A DNA stretch of 49,029 nt from Bradyrhizobium liaoningense (lineage in GTDB: Bacteria; Pseudomonadota; Alphaproteobacteria; Rhizobiales; Xanthobacteraceae), in assembly GCF_018130955.1 (NCBI RefSeq), contig NZ_JAFCJM010000049.1, positions 1 to 49,029 of the forward strand, read 5' to 3'. The position numbers were made by a program, and so were the translations under genes. This document shows, piece after piece, positions 42,621 to 49,029 of this stretch (positions are counted from its first letter, which is position 1; each line of letters opens with the position of its first letter). Under the pieces are notes generated by a model, which saw only the letters and a program-made list of their open reading frames with translations, had not been told where the DNA came from and did not search any database.

Positions 42621-43859
42621 ATGGCGCGCCTGAAATTCGGAGCCTTCCTTGCCCCGCATCACCCGATCGGGGAGCATCCGATGCTGCAGTTCCGGCGCGA
42701 CCTCGACCTCGTCGAGCAACTCGACGCGCTCGGCTATGACGAGTTCTGGTGCGGCGAGCACCATTCCTCGGGCTGGGAGATGATCGCCTCGCCGGAGATG
42801 TTTCTTGCGGCGGCCGGCGAGCGCACCAAGCGCATCAAGCTCGGCACCGGCGTGGTCTCGCTGCCCTATCACCATCCCTTCAACGTCGCCCAGCGCATGG
42901 TGCAGCTCGACCACATGACCGGCGGCCGCGCCATCTTCGGCTCCGGCCCCGGCGCGCTCGCGTCGGACGCGCACACGCTCGGTATCGACCCGATGACGCA
43001 GCGCGACCGCCAGGACGAGGCGATCGCCGTGATCCGCCGCCTGTTCAACGGCGAGCGCGTCACCGCCAGGACCGACTGGTTCACCATGAACGATGCCGCG
43101 CTGCAAATCCTCCCCTTGCAGGAGGAGATGCCGTTCGTCGTGGCCTCGCAGATCTCGCCCTCGGGCATGACGCTCGCCGGCAAATACGGCATCGGCATCA
43201 TCTCCCTGGGCTCGATGACGACGCAGGGCCTGATGTCGCTGCAGCAGCAATGGCAGTTCGCCGAGGACGCCGCCAAGAAGCATGGCACCAAGGTCAGCCG
43301 CGCCGACTGGCGCCTGCTCTTGACCTGGCACATCGCCGAGACCCGCGAACAGGCGCGCCGCGAGGCCGGCGCCGGCCTGATGCGCTGGCACAACGAATAT
43401 AATGTCGGCACCTTGCAGCGCCCTGGCCTGACCGCGTTCTCCTCGCCCGACGAGGCCGTGGACAAGACCGCCTTCGTCGAGGGCGCGGCCTCCACCATCG
43501 GCACGCCGGACGACCTCGTCAAAACTATCAAGAACGTGATGCAGGTGTCCGGCGGCATCGGCGCCGTGATCGGCTTCGTGCACGACTGGGCCAATCCTGA
43601 AAACACGCGCCGGAGCTGGGACATGGTCGCGCGCTATGTCGTGCCCGAGATCAACGGCTATATCGACGGCCTGCGCAAATCGCAAAAATTCGTGATCGAG
43701 AACCGCGCGATCTTCGAGCGCGCCGGGCAGGCCGTGATGGCCAAGATCATGGAGAACGACAAGGCGGCGGAAGCACTGAAGGTGACAGGGCCCGGCCGCG
43801 TCGCGATTCCCGCCGTCAATGCACCGGATCTGCAGAAGGAAGCCGCCAAGCGCAAATGA
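42621..43859 (+). CDS. LLM-class flavin-dependent monooxygenase
   Basis: A 412-residue bacterial-luciferase-like (LLM) enzyme using reduced flavin and oxygen. Family features are FGAFLAPHHPIGEHP at the start, YDEFWCGEHHSSGWE, GTGVVSLPYHHPFNVAQRM, LDHMTGGRAIFGSGPGA and QISPSGMTLAGKYGIGI. The combination resembles limonene 1,2-monooxygenase/alkanal-type members. Substrate not proven. GGAGAG precedes the ATG. A cytochrome P450 follows in the same direction after 140 bp and an MFS exporter is divergent, suggesting a small terpenoid or xenobiotic module. A flavin reductase and a P450 redox partner are not encoded here. Confidence 0.85.
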   Translation: MARLKFGAFLAPHHPIGEHPMLQFRRDLDLVEQLDALGYDEFWCGEHHSSGWEMIASPEMFLAAAGERTKRIKLGTGVVSLPYHHPFNVAQRMVQLDHMTGGRAIFGSGPGALASDAHTLGIDPMTQRDRQDEAIAVIRRLFNGERVTARTDWFTMNDAALQILPLQEEMPFVVASQISPSGMTLAGKYGIGIISLGSMTTQGLMSLQQQWQFAEDAAKKHGTKVSRADWRLLLTWHIAETREQARREAGAGLMRWHNEYNVGTLQRPGLTAFSSPDEAVDKTAFVEGAASTIGTPDDLVKTIKNVMQVSGGIGAVIGFVHDWANPENTRRSWDMVARYVVPEINGYIDGLRKSQKFVIENRAIFERAGQAVMAKIMENDKAAEALKVTGPGRVAIPAVNAPDLQKEAAKRK

Positions 43860-43999
43860 CGGCCGCGACGCGGCAACGCCGCACGGCTACGACGACGCCC
43901 CCGCCTGTGCTAAGCTGACGCTGTCAGCCCGGCAGAGGCCGCTTGCCAAGCCGCGGTCCCGCGATATCGTTCGGTCAGCCCAATGGGAGCGCATCCGTC

Positions 44000-45376
44000 A
44001 TGACGATGCAGAATGTGGCCTCGCCTGCGTACAGCTTCACGCCGATCAAGCGCAACCAGCTCAAGCACATCCCTGGCGACGAGGGCTGGCCGATCATCGG
44101 CAAGACGCTCCAGGTACTGGCCGACCCCAAGGGCCACATCGAAGCCTGCGGTGCGAAATACGGCCCGGTCTATCGCAGCCATATCTTTGGCGAGACCAGC
44201 GTCGTGCTGCTCGGGCCCGAAGCCAACGAGCTCGTCATGTTCGACCAGCAGAAGCTGTTCTCGTCGACCTTCGGCTGGGAGCGCGTGCTCGGACGGCTGT
44301 TCCCGCGCGGCCTGATGCTGCTCGATTTCGAGGAGCACCGCCTGCATCGCAAGGCGCTGTCGGTCGCCTTCAAGTCCGGGCCGATGAAGTCCTATCTCGG
44401 CGAGCTCGACAAGGGCATCGCAGCGCGGGTCGCGCAGTGGAAGGCCAAGCCCGGCACGATGCAGCTTTATCCCGCGATGAAGCAGTTGACGCTCGACCTC
44501 GCCGCGACCTCGTTCCTCGGCGCCGACATCGGACCGGAGGTCGACGAGATCAACCGCGCCTTCGTCGACATGGTGGCGGCGGCCGTCACTCCGATCCGTT
44601 ACCCCATTCCGGGCACGCAGATGGCGCGCGGCGTCGCGGGACGCAAACGGATCGTAGCCTATTTCCGCGAGCAGATCCCGCTCCGCCGGGGCAATCACGG
44701 CGGCGACGATCTGTTCTCGCATCTCTGCCGCGCCACCCATGAGGATGGCGCGCTGCTCTCCGAGCAGGACATCATCGACCACATGAGCTTTTTGATGATG
44801 GCCGCGCACGACACGCTGACCTCATCGCTCACCTCCTTCATCGGCGAGCTTGCCGCGCATCCCGAATGGCAGCAGAAGCTGCGCGACGAAGTCATGGCGC
44901 TGGGATTGACGGCTGACGCGCCAATCGGGTTTGACGATCTCGAGAAGATGCCGCTGTCGGAAATGGCATTCAAGGAGGCGCTGCGCATCAAGCCGCCTGT
45001 GCCGTCGATGCCGCGCCGCGCCGTGCGCGAGTTCAGCTTCAAGGGCTTTACGATTCCCGCCGGCACCTCGGTCGGCGTCAATCCGCTCTACACCCATCAT
45101 ATGAAAGAGATCTGGCCGGAGCCCGATCATTTCGATCCGCTGCGCTTCACCGAAGAGGCGCAACGCAACCGCCATCGCTTCGCCTGGGTGCCGTTCGGCG
45201 GCGGCGCGCATATGTGCCTCGGCCTGCACTTCGCCTACATGCAGGCCAAGTGCTTTGCGCGGCACTTCTTGCAGAACATCGAGGTGTCGCTGGAACCGGG
45301 CTACAAGCCGGACTGGCAGATGTGGCCGATCCCGAAGCCGCGCGACGGGCTGAAGGTGACGGTGAAGGCGGTGTGA
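44000..45376 (+). CDS. cytochrome P450
   Basis: A 458-residue soluble P450. The haem-ligand loop is FGGGAHMCLG with Cys406. ExxR is Glu326-Ala-Leu-Arg329. The I-helix motif reads AAHDT (268-272), with Ala where most P450s have the Gly of AGxDT. The N-terminal IPGDEGWPIIGKTLQ proline/glycine region and CLGLHFAYMQAK recall CYP120/CYP51-like class members rather than the usual camphor type. There is no N-terminal membrane anchor. GGGAG lies 10 bases before the ATG. It follows the luciferase-like gene, perhaps in one transcript. Ferredoxin and reductase must come from elsewhere. Confidence 0.9.
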   Translation: MTMQNVASPAYSFTPIKRNQLKHIPGDEGWPIIGKTLQVLADPKGHIEACGAKYGPVYRSHIFGETSVVLLGPEANELVMFDQQKLFSSTFGWERVLGRLFPRGLMLLDFEEHRLHRKALSVAFKSGPMKSYLGELDKGIAARVAQWKAKPGTMQLYPAMKQLTLDLAATSFLGADIGPEVDEINRAFVDMVAAAVTPIRYPIPGTQMARGVAGRKRIVAYFREQIPLRRGNHGGDDLFSHLCRATHEDGALLSEQDIIDHMSFLMMAAHDTLTSSLTSFIGELAAHPEWQQKLRDEVMALGLTADAPIGFDDLEKMPLSEMAFKEALRIKPPVPSMPRRAVREFSFKGFTIPAGTSVGVNPLYTHHMKEIWPEPDHFDPLRFTEEAQRNRHRFAWVPFGGGAHMCLGLHFAYMQAKCFARHFLQNIEVSLEPGYKPDWQMWPIPKPRDGLKVTVKAV

Positions 45377-45386
45377 GCTCTCTCGT

Positions 45387-45416
45387 GTCCCGGACGCGCG
45401 ACGAGCGAGCCGGGAC
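45387..45416. repeat. short inverted repeat at P450/SDR junction
   Basis: GTCCCGG (45387-45393) and CCGGGAC (45410-45416) form a hairpin with a CG-rich loop containing CGCGCGACGAGCG. It looks like a degenerate member of the CGTCGTCCCGGGG family, at a convergent junction. Confidence 0.5.
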
Positions 45417-45425
45417 CCAGTCGCT

Positions 45426-45803
45426 TTACATTGGAGTTCGCTTCAACAAGGTCTGTGCCGGACCGCCGGCATTGTTGAAGTGACAATCGATGCGGCCGAA
45501 TTTTGCAGCGGCAAGATCGATCAGCGCGCGCACCTGGTCTTCGACCGCAACGACCGTAACGTCGGTCTGGCGGAAGACGCAATTCTCACCGAGCTGCTTC
45601 GCCAGCACCTCGCCTTCAGGTAGGCGCCACCCCGCGATCACAATTTTGGCGCCTTCGGCAACGAAGACTCCGGCAGTCCGCAGTCCGATTCCGCTCGTCG
45701 CCCCCGTGATCACCGCAACCTTGCCGTCCAGCCGTCCTATGGCATGTTCCCGTTTTCTGATGATTTGACGCCAATTGACGGGCACCGCGCAGCGCCGTCC
45801 CAA
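45426..45803 (-). pseudogene. truncated short-chain dehydrogenase/reductase
   Basis: The 125-codon frame has a good SDR N-terminal half: GKVAVITGATSGIGLRTA (cofactor-binding TGxxxGIG), acidic DV at the end of the second strand, and FNNAG. It then ends at a TAA 12 codons after NNAG, so the catalytic Ser-Tyr-Lys part and more than half the protein are missing. No other frame beyond carries the missing part. The 5' start is also unclear; the ATG at 45803 adds an unrelated leader. It is a deletion remnant and not a functional oxidoreductase. Confidence 0.8.
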
Positions 45804-45916
45804 TGGGCACTATCTCCGCCTGTCCGGAACAGGGCAAGCTATGCTTGTGCGGACGGAATGCGTAACGTGGTTGCCGACGGTCCCCCACACGCATTCGCTA
45901 CGCGGTCAGGCGGCGC

Positions 45917-46879
45917 ATGGTGAAGTTGATCGACGAATTCCGGCGCGGCTGGCAAGGTATCGCCCCGCCCTCGATCGCGACGAGCATCGGCTTCGCAGCC
46001 GCATGCCTGCTGCTTGCAACCCTGGTGCGCTGGGGTCTCGCCCAGGTGCGGCCTGACATCTTCTTCACGCCGTATTTTCCGGCCGTATTCTTTGCCGCCG
46101 CCTTCGGCGGCCTGCGGGTCGGCGTCTTCACCGCGCTGGTGGGCGGCATGCTCGGCGTCGCACTCAATTTCGGCGAGGCCCATCTCGACCGTGCGCGGTT
46201 TGTCCTGCTGGTGCTGTATTGGGCGGTCAGCGCGCTCACGATTTGGGGCGTCGAGCACTACCGCACGCTCCTGATCGAGCAGCGCCGGATTTCAAAACGG
46301 CTGATCGAGGAAGAGCACTACCGCAAGCTCGTGGTCGACGAGCTCCAGCACCGACTGAAGAACAAATTGTCCACCGTGCACGCCGTGCTGCATCAGGTGC
46401 TGCACGACCAGCCGCAGGTCTGGGCCAGGATCGATCCGCGGCTGCGGTCGCTGGCATCGACCGACGACCTCATCGCCAAGGTCGACAATTCCGGCTGCGA
46501 CATCCGCGACCTCCTCATCTCCGAGCTCGGCCCTTACGGTCATGTCCGCTTCACGCTGAACGGCGACCGGCTGTTCCTCCCCGCCAAGCTCGCGGTCACG
46601 CTGTCGCTGATGTTTCACGAGCTCGCCACCAACGCCAGCAAATACGGCGCGTTCTCCTCGCCCCGCGGCCTGCTGCAGGTGTCGTGGACCATCTCCGACG
46701 GCCGCCTCATCATCACCTGGGACGAGACGGAAGGCCCGAGCATCGACAAGGTCTCCCCGCCCGGATTCGGCACCAAGCTCTTGAAGTCGGCGCTCTCGGC
46801 CTTCGAGGGCAAGACCGAGATCTCCTATCTGAAGACGGGCGTTCACTGCATCATGCAGTGCCGGCTTCCAAAGGGCTGA
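45917..46879 (+). CDS. membrane HWE-family histidine kinase
   Basis: A 320-residue sensor kinase. The N-terminal part has three or four membrane helices (about 20-112) similar to the DUF4118 (KdpD-type) module, and there is no separate periplasmic sensor. The dimerisation box has phospho-acceptor His145 in DELQHRLKNKLSTV. The ATPase domain has HELATNASKYGAF (N239) and the WxE motif at Trp268-Asp-Glu270, identifying the HWE subgroup common in rhizobia. No response regulator gene adjoins it. The start ATG has no strong Shine-Dalgarno. It is divergent from the SDR remnant; the next gene is the c-di-GMP enzyme in the same direction after 211 bp. Confidence 0.9.
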   Translation: MVKLIDEFRRGWQGIAPPSIATSIGFAAACLLLATLVRWGLAQVRPDIFFTPYFPAVFFAAAFGGLRVGVFTALVGGMLGVALNFGEAHLDRARFVLLVLYWAVSALTIWGVEHYRTLLIEQRRISKRLIEEEHYRKLVVDELQHRLKNKLSTVHAVLHQVLHDQPQVWARIDPRLRSLASTDDLIAKVDNSGCDIRDLLISELGPYGHVRFTLNGDRLFLPAKLAVTLSLMFHELATNASKYGAFSSPRGLLQVSWTISDGRLIITWDETEGPSIDKVSPPGFGTKLLKSALSAFEGKTEISYLKTGVHCIMQCRLPKG

Positions 46880-47090
46880 CGCGGCCTTCGAGGCGAAAGG
46901 TCGAGCGCAGCTTTCGCTCGCAGTCTCGCACGCACCGTTGACACTCTGTTAATGACGATCGGCAGCGCCTGCCGCCGGGCCAAGATATCGACCAAACCTG
47001 CCCCGTATTTCTGCGTACCCCTTAACCAAAACTAAGAGGGAACCACGCAAGATCGCGCGCATTGCAAGCCGCGCCCGAACAACAAGATTC
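46880..47090. other. spacer before the c-di-GMP gene
   Basis: A 211-bp non-coding spacer. A consensus-like TTGACA at 46938-46943 is present, but no matching -10 lies 16-18 bp further. No repeat element is seen. Confidence 0.35.
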
Positions 47091-48836
47091 ATGAATTCTA
47101 TGAACGATAGCAAATACCCCGGCGCGACTGAGGCCGAGCTCGGATTTCTCAAGGAAATCGTTAGAATGCTGCCGGCCGGCGTGACCGTCCACGACGAGCG
47201 CGGCGACATGTTGCTGGTTAACGACGCCGCCGCCGCCCTGCTCGGCCTCGACGGAAACCGCCCCTCGCCCGATCTCGCCCAGCGCCAGGAGGCCTGCATG
47301 CAGGCGCTCAGGGGCGGCCGAGCTGTCGTCACCGAAGAATCCCTTCAGTCGGGTGCCGCGCGCCAGGTGCTGCTGACCACCCACCGCCCTGTTCGTCTCG
47401 CCGGCCGCGATCTCCTGATCTCGGCCTCATCAGACATCACCGAGCAGAAAAACTTCGAGGACCAGCTCTTCCGTTCGGCCTATTTCGACGAGTTGACCGA
47501 GCTGCCGTCCCGCCGCGTGATCGAGCATCGCGTCAACGGCATTTTGTCCCGCGGCGACGGCCGCGAGCGTTTTGCGCTGGCCTTCCTCGACATCGACAAT
47601 TTCAAGCACATCAACGACTATTACGGTCATTCCGTCGGTGACGCGCTGCTCGTCGAGCTGTCGAAGCGGCTCGGGCGTGACCTGCGCGACTCCGACATGC
47701 TGTCGCGGATCTCCGGCGACGAATTCTTGCTGCTGCTCTCGCCGATCGAGGGCCAGCAGGAAGTTGCCGAATTCCTCCAGTCGACCCTGCAGCGGCTCAC
47801 CGCGCCCTTCTTCATCGACAATTCCGAGATTTTTGCCTCCACCTCCGTCGGCGTCAGCCTTTACCCGGACCACGGCCGCAGCTTCGAGGTGCTGCGCCAG
47901 AACGCCGACATCGCGATGTACCGTATCAAGAACAGCGGCAAGGGCGCCGCCGCCTTCTTCGATGCCAGCATGGAGCGCGAGGCGCTGGCGCGCACGCGGA
48001 TCGAGCAGTCCTTGCGGCTCGCCATTCTCGAAAAGCGCTTCTGCTGCGCCTTCCAGTCCAAGGTCGACATCCGGACCCAGGCCGTCAAGGGCATCGAGGC
48101 GCTGGTTCGCCTGCGCGACGACGAAGGCGTGATCCAGGCGCCGGGCTCGTTCATCAATCTCGCGGTCGAGCTCGGGCTGATCGACGAGCTCACGCATCTG
48201 GTGCTGGCGGAGATCGTCAAGTCGATCGACCTGATCAACGACACCTTTGGCGCAGACGCGACCATCAGCATCAACGTCGCCGCCAAGCAGGCCGGCAATC
48301 CCGAATTCATGCGCAGCTTCGCGCAGGCGCTCGACGATACCGGCTTTCCCCAGCGCTTCATGATCGAGGTGACGGAGGACGCCTTCGTCGCCAAGAGTCA
48401 TTTCCAGGCAGAAATCCTGCCGATGTTCCGCAAGCTCGGTGTCGGCATCTCGATCGACGATTTCGGGACCGGCTTTTCCTCGCTTTCCGCGCTCGCCGAC
48501 ATCACGGCCGACGAGATCAAGATCGACCGCTCCTTCATCACCGACATCCATAAGCGCCCGCGCAGCCAGGGCATTTTGCGCGCGATCGAATCCCTGAGCG
48601 AGGCGCTGGGCATCGCGGTCATCGCCGAGGGGATCGAATCCTACGAAGAACTCGCCTATCTCCAGGCCGCGACCAAGATCCGCTACGCGCAGGGCTATTA
48701 TTTCGCGCGGCCGATCTTCCTCGAAGAACTGAAGCTCGCAACGCCCGCCTCCAGCGAGTCGCGCGGCAGCATCGCCAACCGGCCGGCGCAGCAGAACCGC
48801 CAGGGCTATTCGCGCGCGAGCGGGTACCGGCGGTAA
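47091..48836 (+). CDS. PAS-GGDEF-EAL cyclic-di-GMP enzyme
   Basis: A 581-residue cytosolic protein. A PAS-like sensor (about 17-118) precedes GGDEF (about 125-290) and EAL (about 300-555). The cyclase site is SGDEF (208-212), a functional variant of GGDEF, with an I-site RDSD (199-202) five residues before it, so product inhibition is expected. EAL residues appear intact: EAL 336-338, Asn in SINVAAKQ, Glu in EVTE, DDFGTG (456-461), Lys in EIKID and AEGIE (512-516). It could synthesise, degrade, or do both. The ATG at 47091 is the longest start; an ATG at 47103 is possible. Confidence 0.93.
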   Translation: MNSMNDSKYPGATEAELGFLKEIVRMLPAGVTVHDERGDMLLVNDAAAALLGLDGNRPSPDLAQRQEACMQALRGGRAVVTEESLQSGAARQVLLTTHRPVRLAGRDLLISASSDITEQKNFEDQLFRSAYFDELTELPSRRVIEHRVNGILSRGDGRERFALAFLDIDNFKHINDYYGHSVGDALLVELSKRLGRDLRDSDMLSRISGDEFLLLLSPIEGQQEVAEFLQSTLQRLTAPFFIDNSEIFASTSVGVSLYPDHGRSFEVLRQNADIAMYRIKNSGKGAAAFFDASMEREALARTRIEQSLRLAILEKRFCCAFQSKVDIRTQAVKGIEALVRLRDDEGVIQAPGSFINLAVELGLIDELTHLVLAEIVKSIDLINDTFGADATISINVAAKQAGNPEFMRSFAQALDDTGFPQRFMIEVTEDAFVAKSHFQAEILPMFRKLGVGISIDDFGTGFSSLSALADITADEIKIDRSFITDIHKRPRSQGILRAIESLSEALGIAVIAEGIESYEELAYLQAATKIRYAQGYYFARPIFLEELKLATPASSESRGSIANRPAQQNRQGYSRASGYRR

Positions 48837-49029
48837 GGGGCGAGGCGCTCTCCAATGTCGTCCTGGCGAAACAGGCCGTAAAGAACTCAGCGCGCTCGTT
48901 TCGACGTAGAATCTGATTCTCTTGCGCGACAGAAGAGAGAACCAAGTAGTCAGTAAAGAGCTTGAAAGCAGGGGCGTGTAGCATCCTGTTCTATCGAGCT
49001 CTCCGAATCTTGAGTTTTTGCACAGCCTG
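48837..49029. other. AT-richer right end of window
   Basis: This tail shows lower GC than its surroundings. From 48859 it starts CGTCCTGGCGAA, like the element at 36105, but then diverges. A leftward open frame reading MLHAPAFKLFTDYLVLSSVA could begin here, and the sequence might be the edge of a mobile element or repeat continuing outside the window. I cannot decide from this fragment. Confidence 0.3.

Noticed and set aside
45820..45870. EcfG-type (GGAAC) general-stress promoter before the HWE kinase
   Set aside because: GGAAC is present, but no CGTT lies 16-17 bp downstream.
48619..48984. 121-codon leftward frame at the right end
   Set aside because: Most of it is antisense to the EAL domain gene. 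Only the first 45 codons lie outside, with no family match, so it is described as an unresolved tail and not called.

Overview
The window is GC-rich alphaproteobacterial chromosome and most resembles Bradyrhizobium or a close relative in the Nitrobacteraceae. The signs are the RegB/RegA redox pair, an intracellular PhaZ, MmcB, GlnD, and many short palindromic intergenic elements. I recognise the taxon from protein families and gene content; no search was run. I saw no rRNA, tRNA, CRISPR array, complete insertion sequence, phage or integrative element. This is mostly ordinary chromosome with some accessory genes.

Layout. 0.2-3 kb: zur, a DMT permease and ispG run leftward as a likely operon. 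3.1-6.3 kb: a marR-emrA-emrB efflux operon with a palindrome beside its -10 element. 6.5-10.6 kb: a membrane chemoreceptor, an intradiol dioxygenase and pcaF (aromatic degradation). 10.9-13.6 kb: mutS. 13.7-18.2 kb: a tandem GrlR-like protein bracketed by two copies of one palindromic element, a soluble three-PAS chemoreceptor, an internally duplicated membrane protein, and an OsmC protein. 18.4-24.5 kb: glnD, ogt, a DUF1304 protein, an isolated signal-peptide-like micro-ORF, a branched-chain amino-acid-type binding protein and a DUF1330 protein. 24.6-31.2 kb: a class A PBP, a YgjP-type zinc protease, phaZ and a two-gene ABC-2 exporter. 31.5-34.2 kb: regB, regA and mmcB. 34.4-37.9 kb: two convergent GH13 enzymes, trehalose-synthase-like and alpha-glucosidase. 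38-42.4 kb: a metallo-beta-lactamase-fold hydrolase, a divergent HxlR regulator and small ABM-like protein, a PHB-depolymerase-type esterase and an MFS exporter. 42.6-45.4 kb: a luciferase-like monooxygenase and a cytochrome P450. 45.4-48.8 kb: a truncated SDR gene, an HWE histidine kinase and a PAS-GGDEF-EAL protein.

Functional themes are redox and nitrogen control (RegBA, GlnD), polyester and alpha-glucan/trehalose reserve use (PhaZ, PHB esterase, two GH13 enzymes), aromatic and terpenoid/xenobiotic chemistry (dioxygenase, PcaF, luciferase-like enzyme, P450, two DHA2-type exporters), and signalling (two chemoreceptors, HWE kinase, c-di-GMP enzyme).

The most striking structure is intergenic. 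At least five families of palindromic elements of about 30-160 bp occupy nine of the ten convergent gene junctions, and the tenth has only 3 bp between stop codons. One element supplies the stop codon of its neighbouring gene, and two copies of one family have central loops inverted relative to their arms. Other points for follow-up are the 25-codon signal-peptide-like ORF with a near-perfect ribosome site, the two-repeat GrlR-like protein, a membrane protein of two similar halves, two nearly identical adjacent PAS domains, and the P450 with an altered I-helix motif. I found no clear novel multi-gene defence or biosynthetic system.
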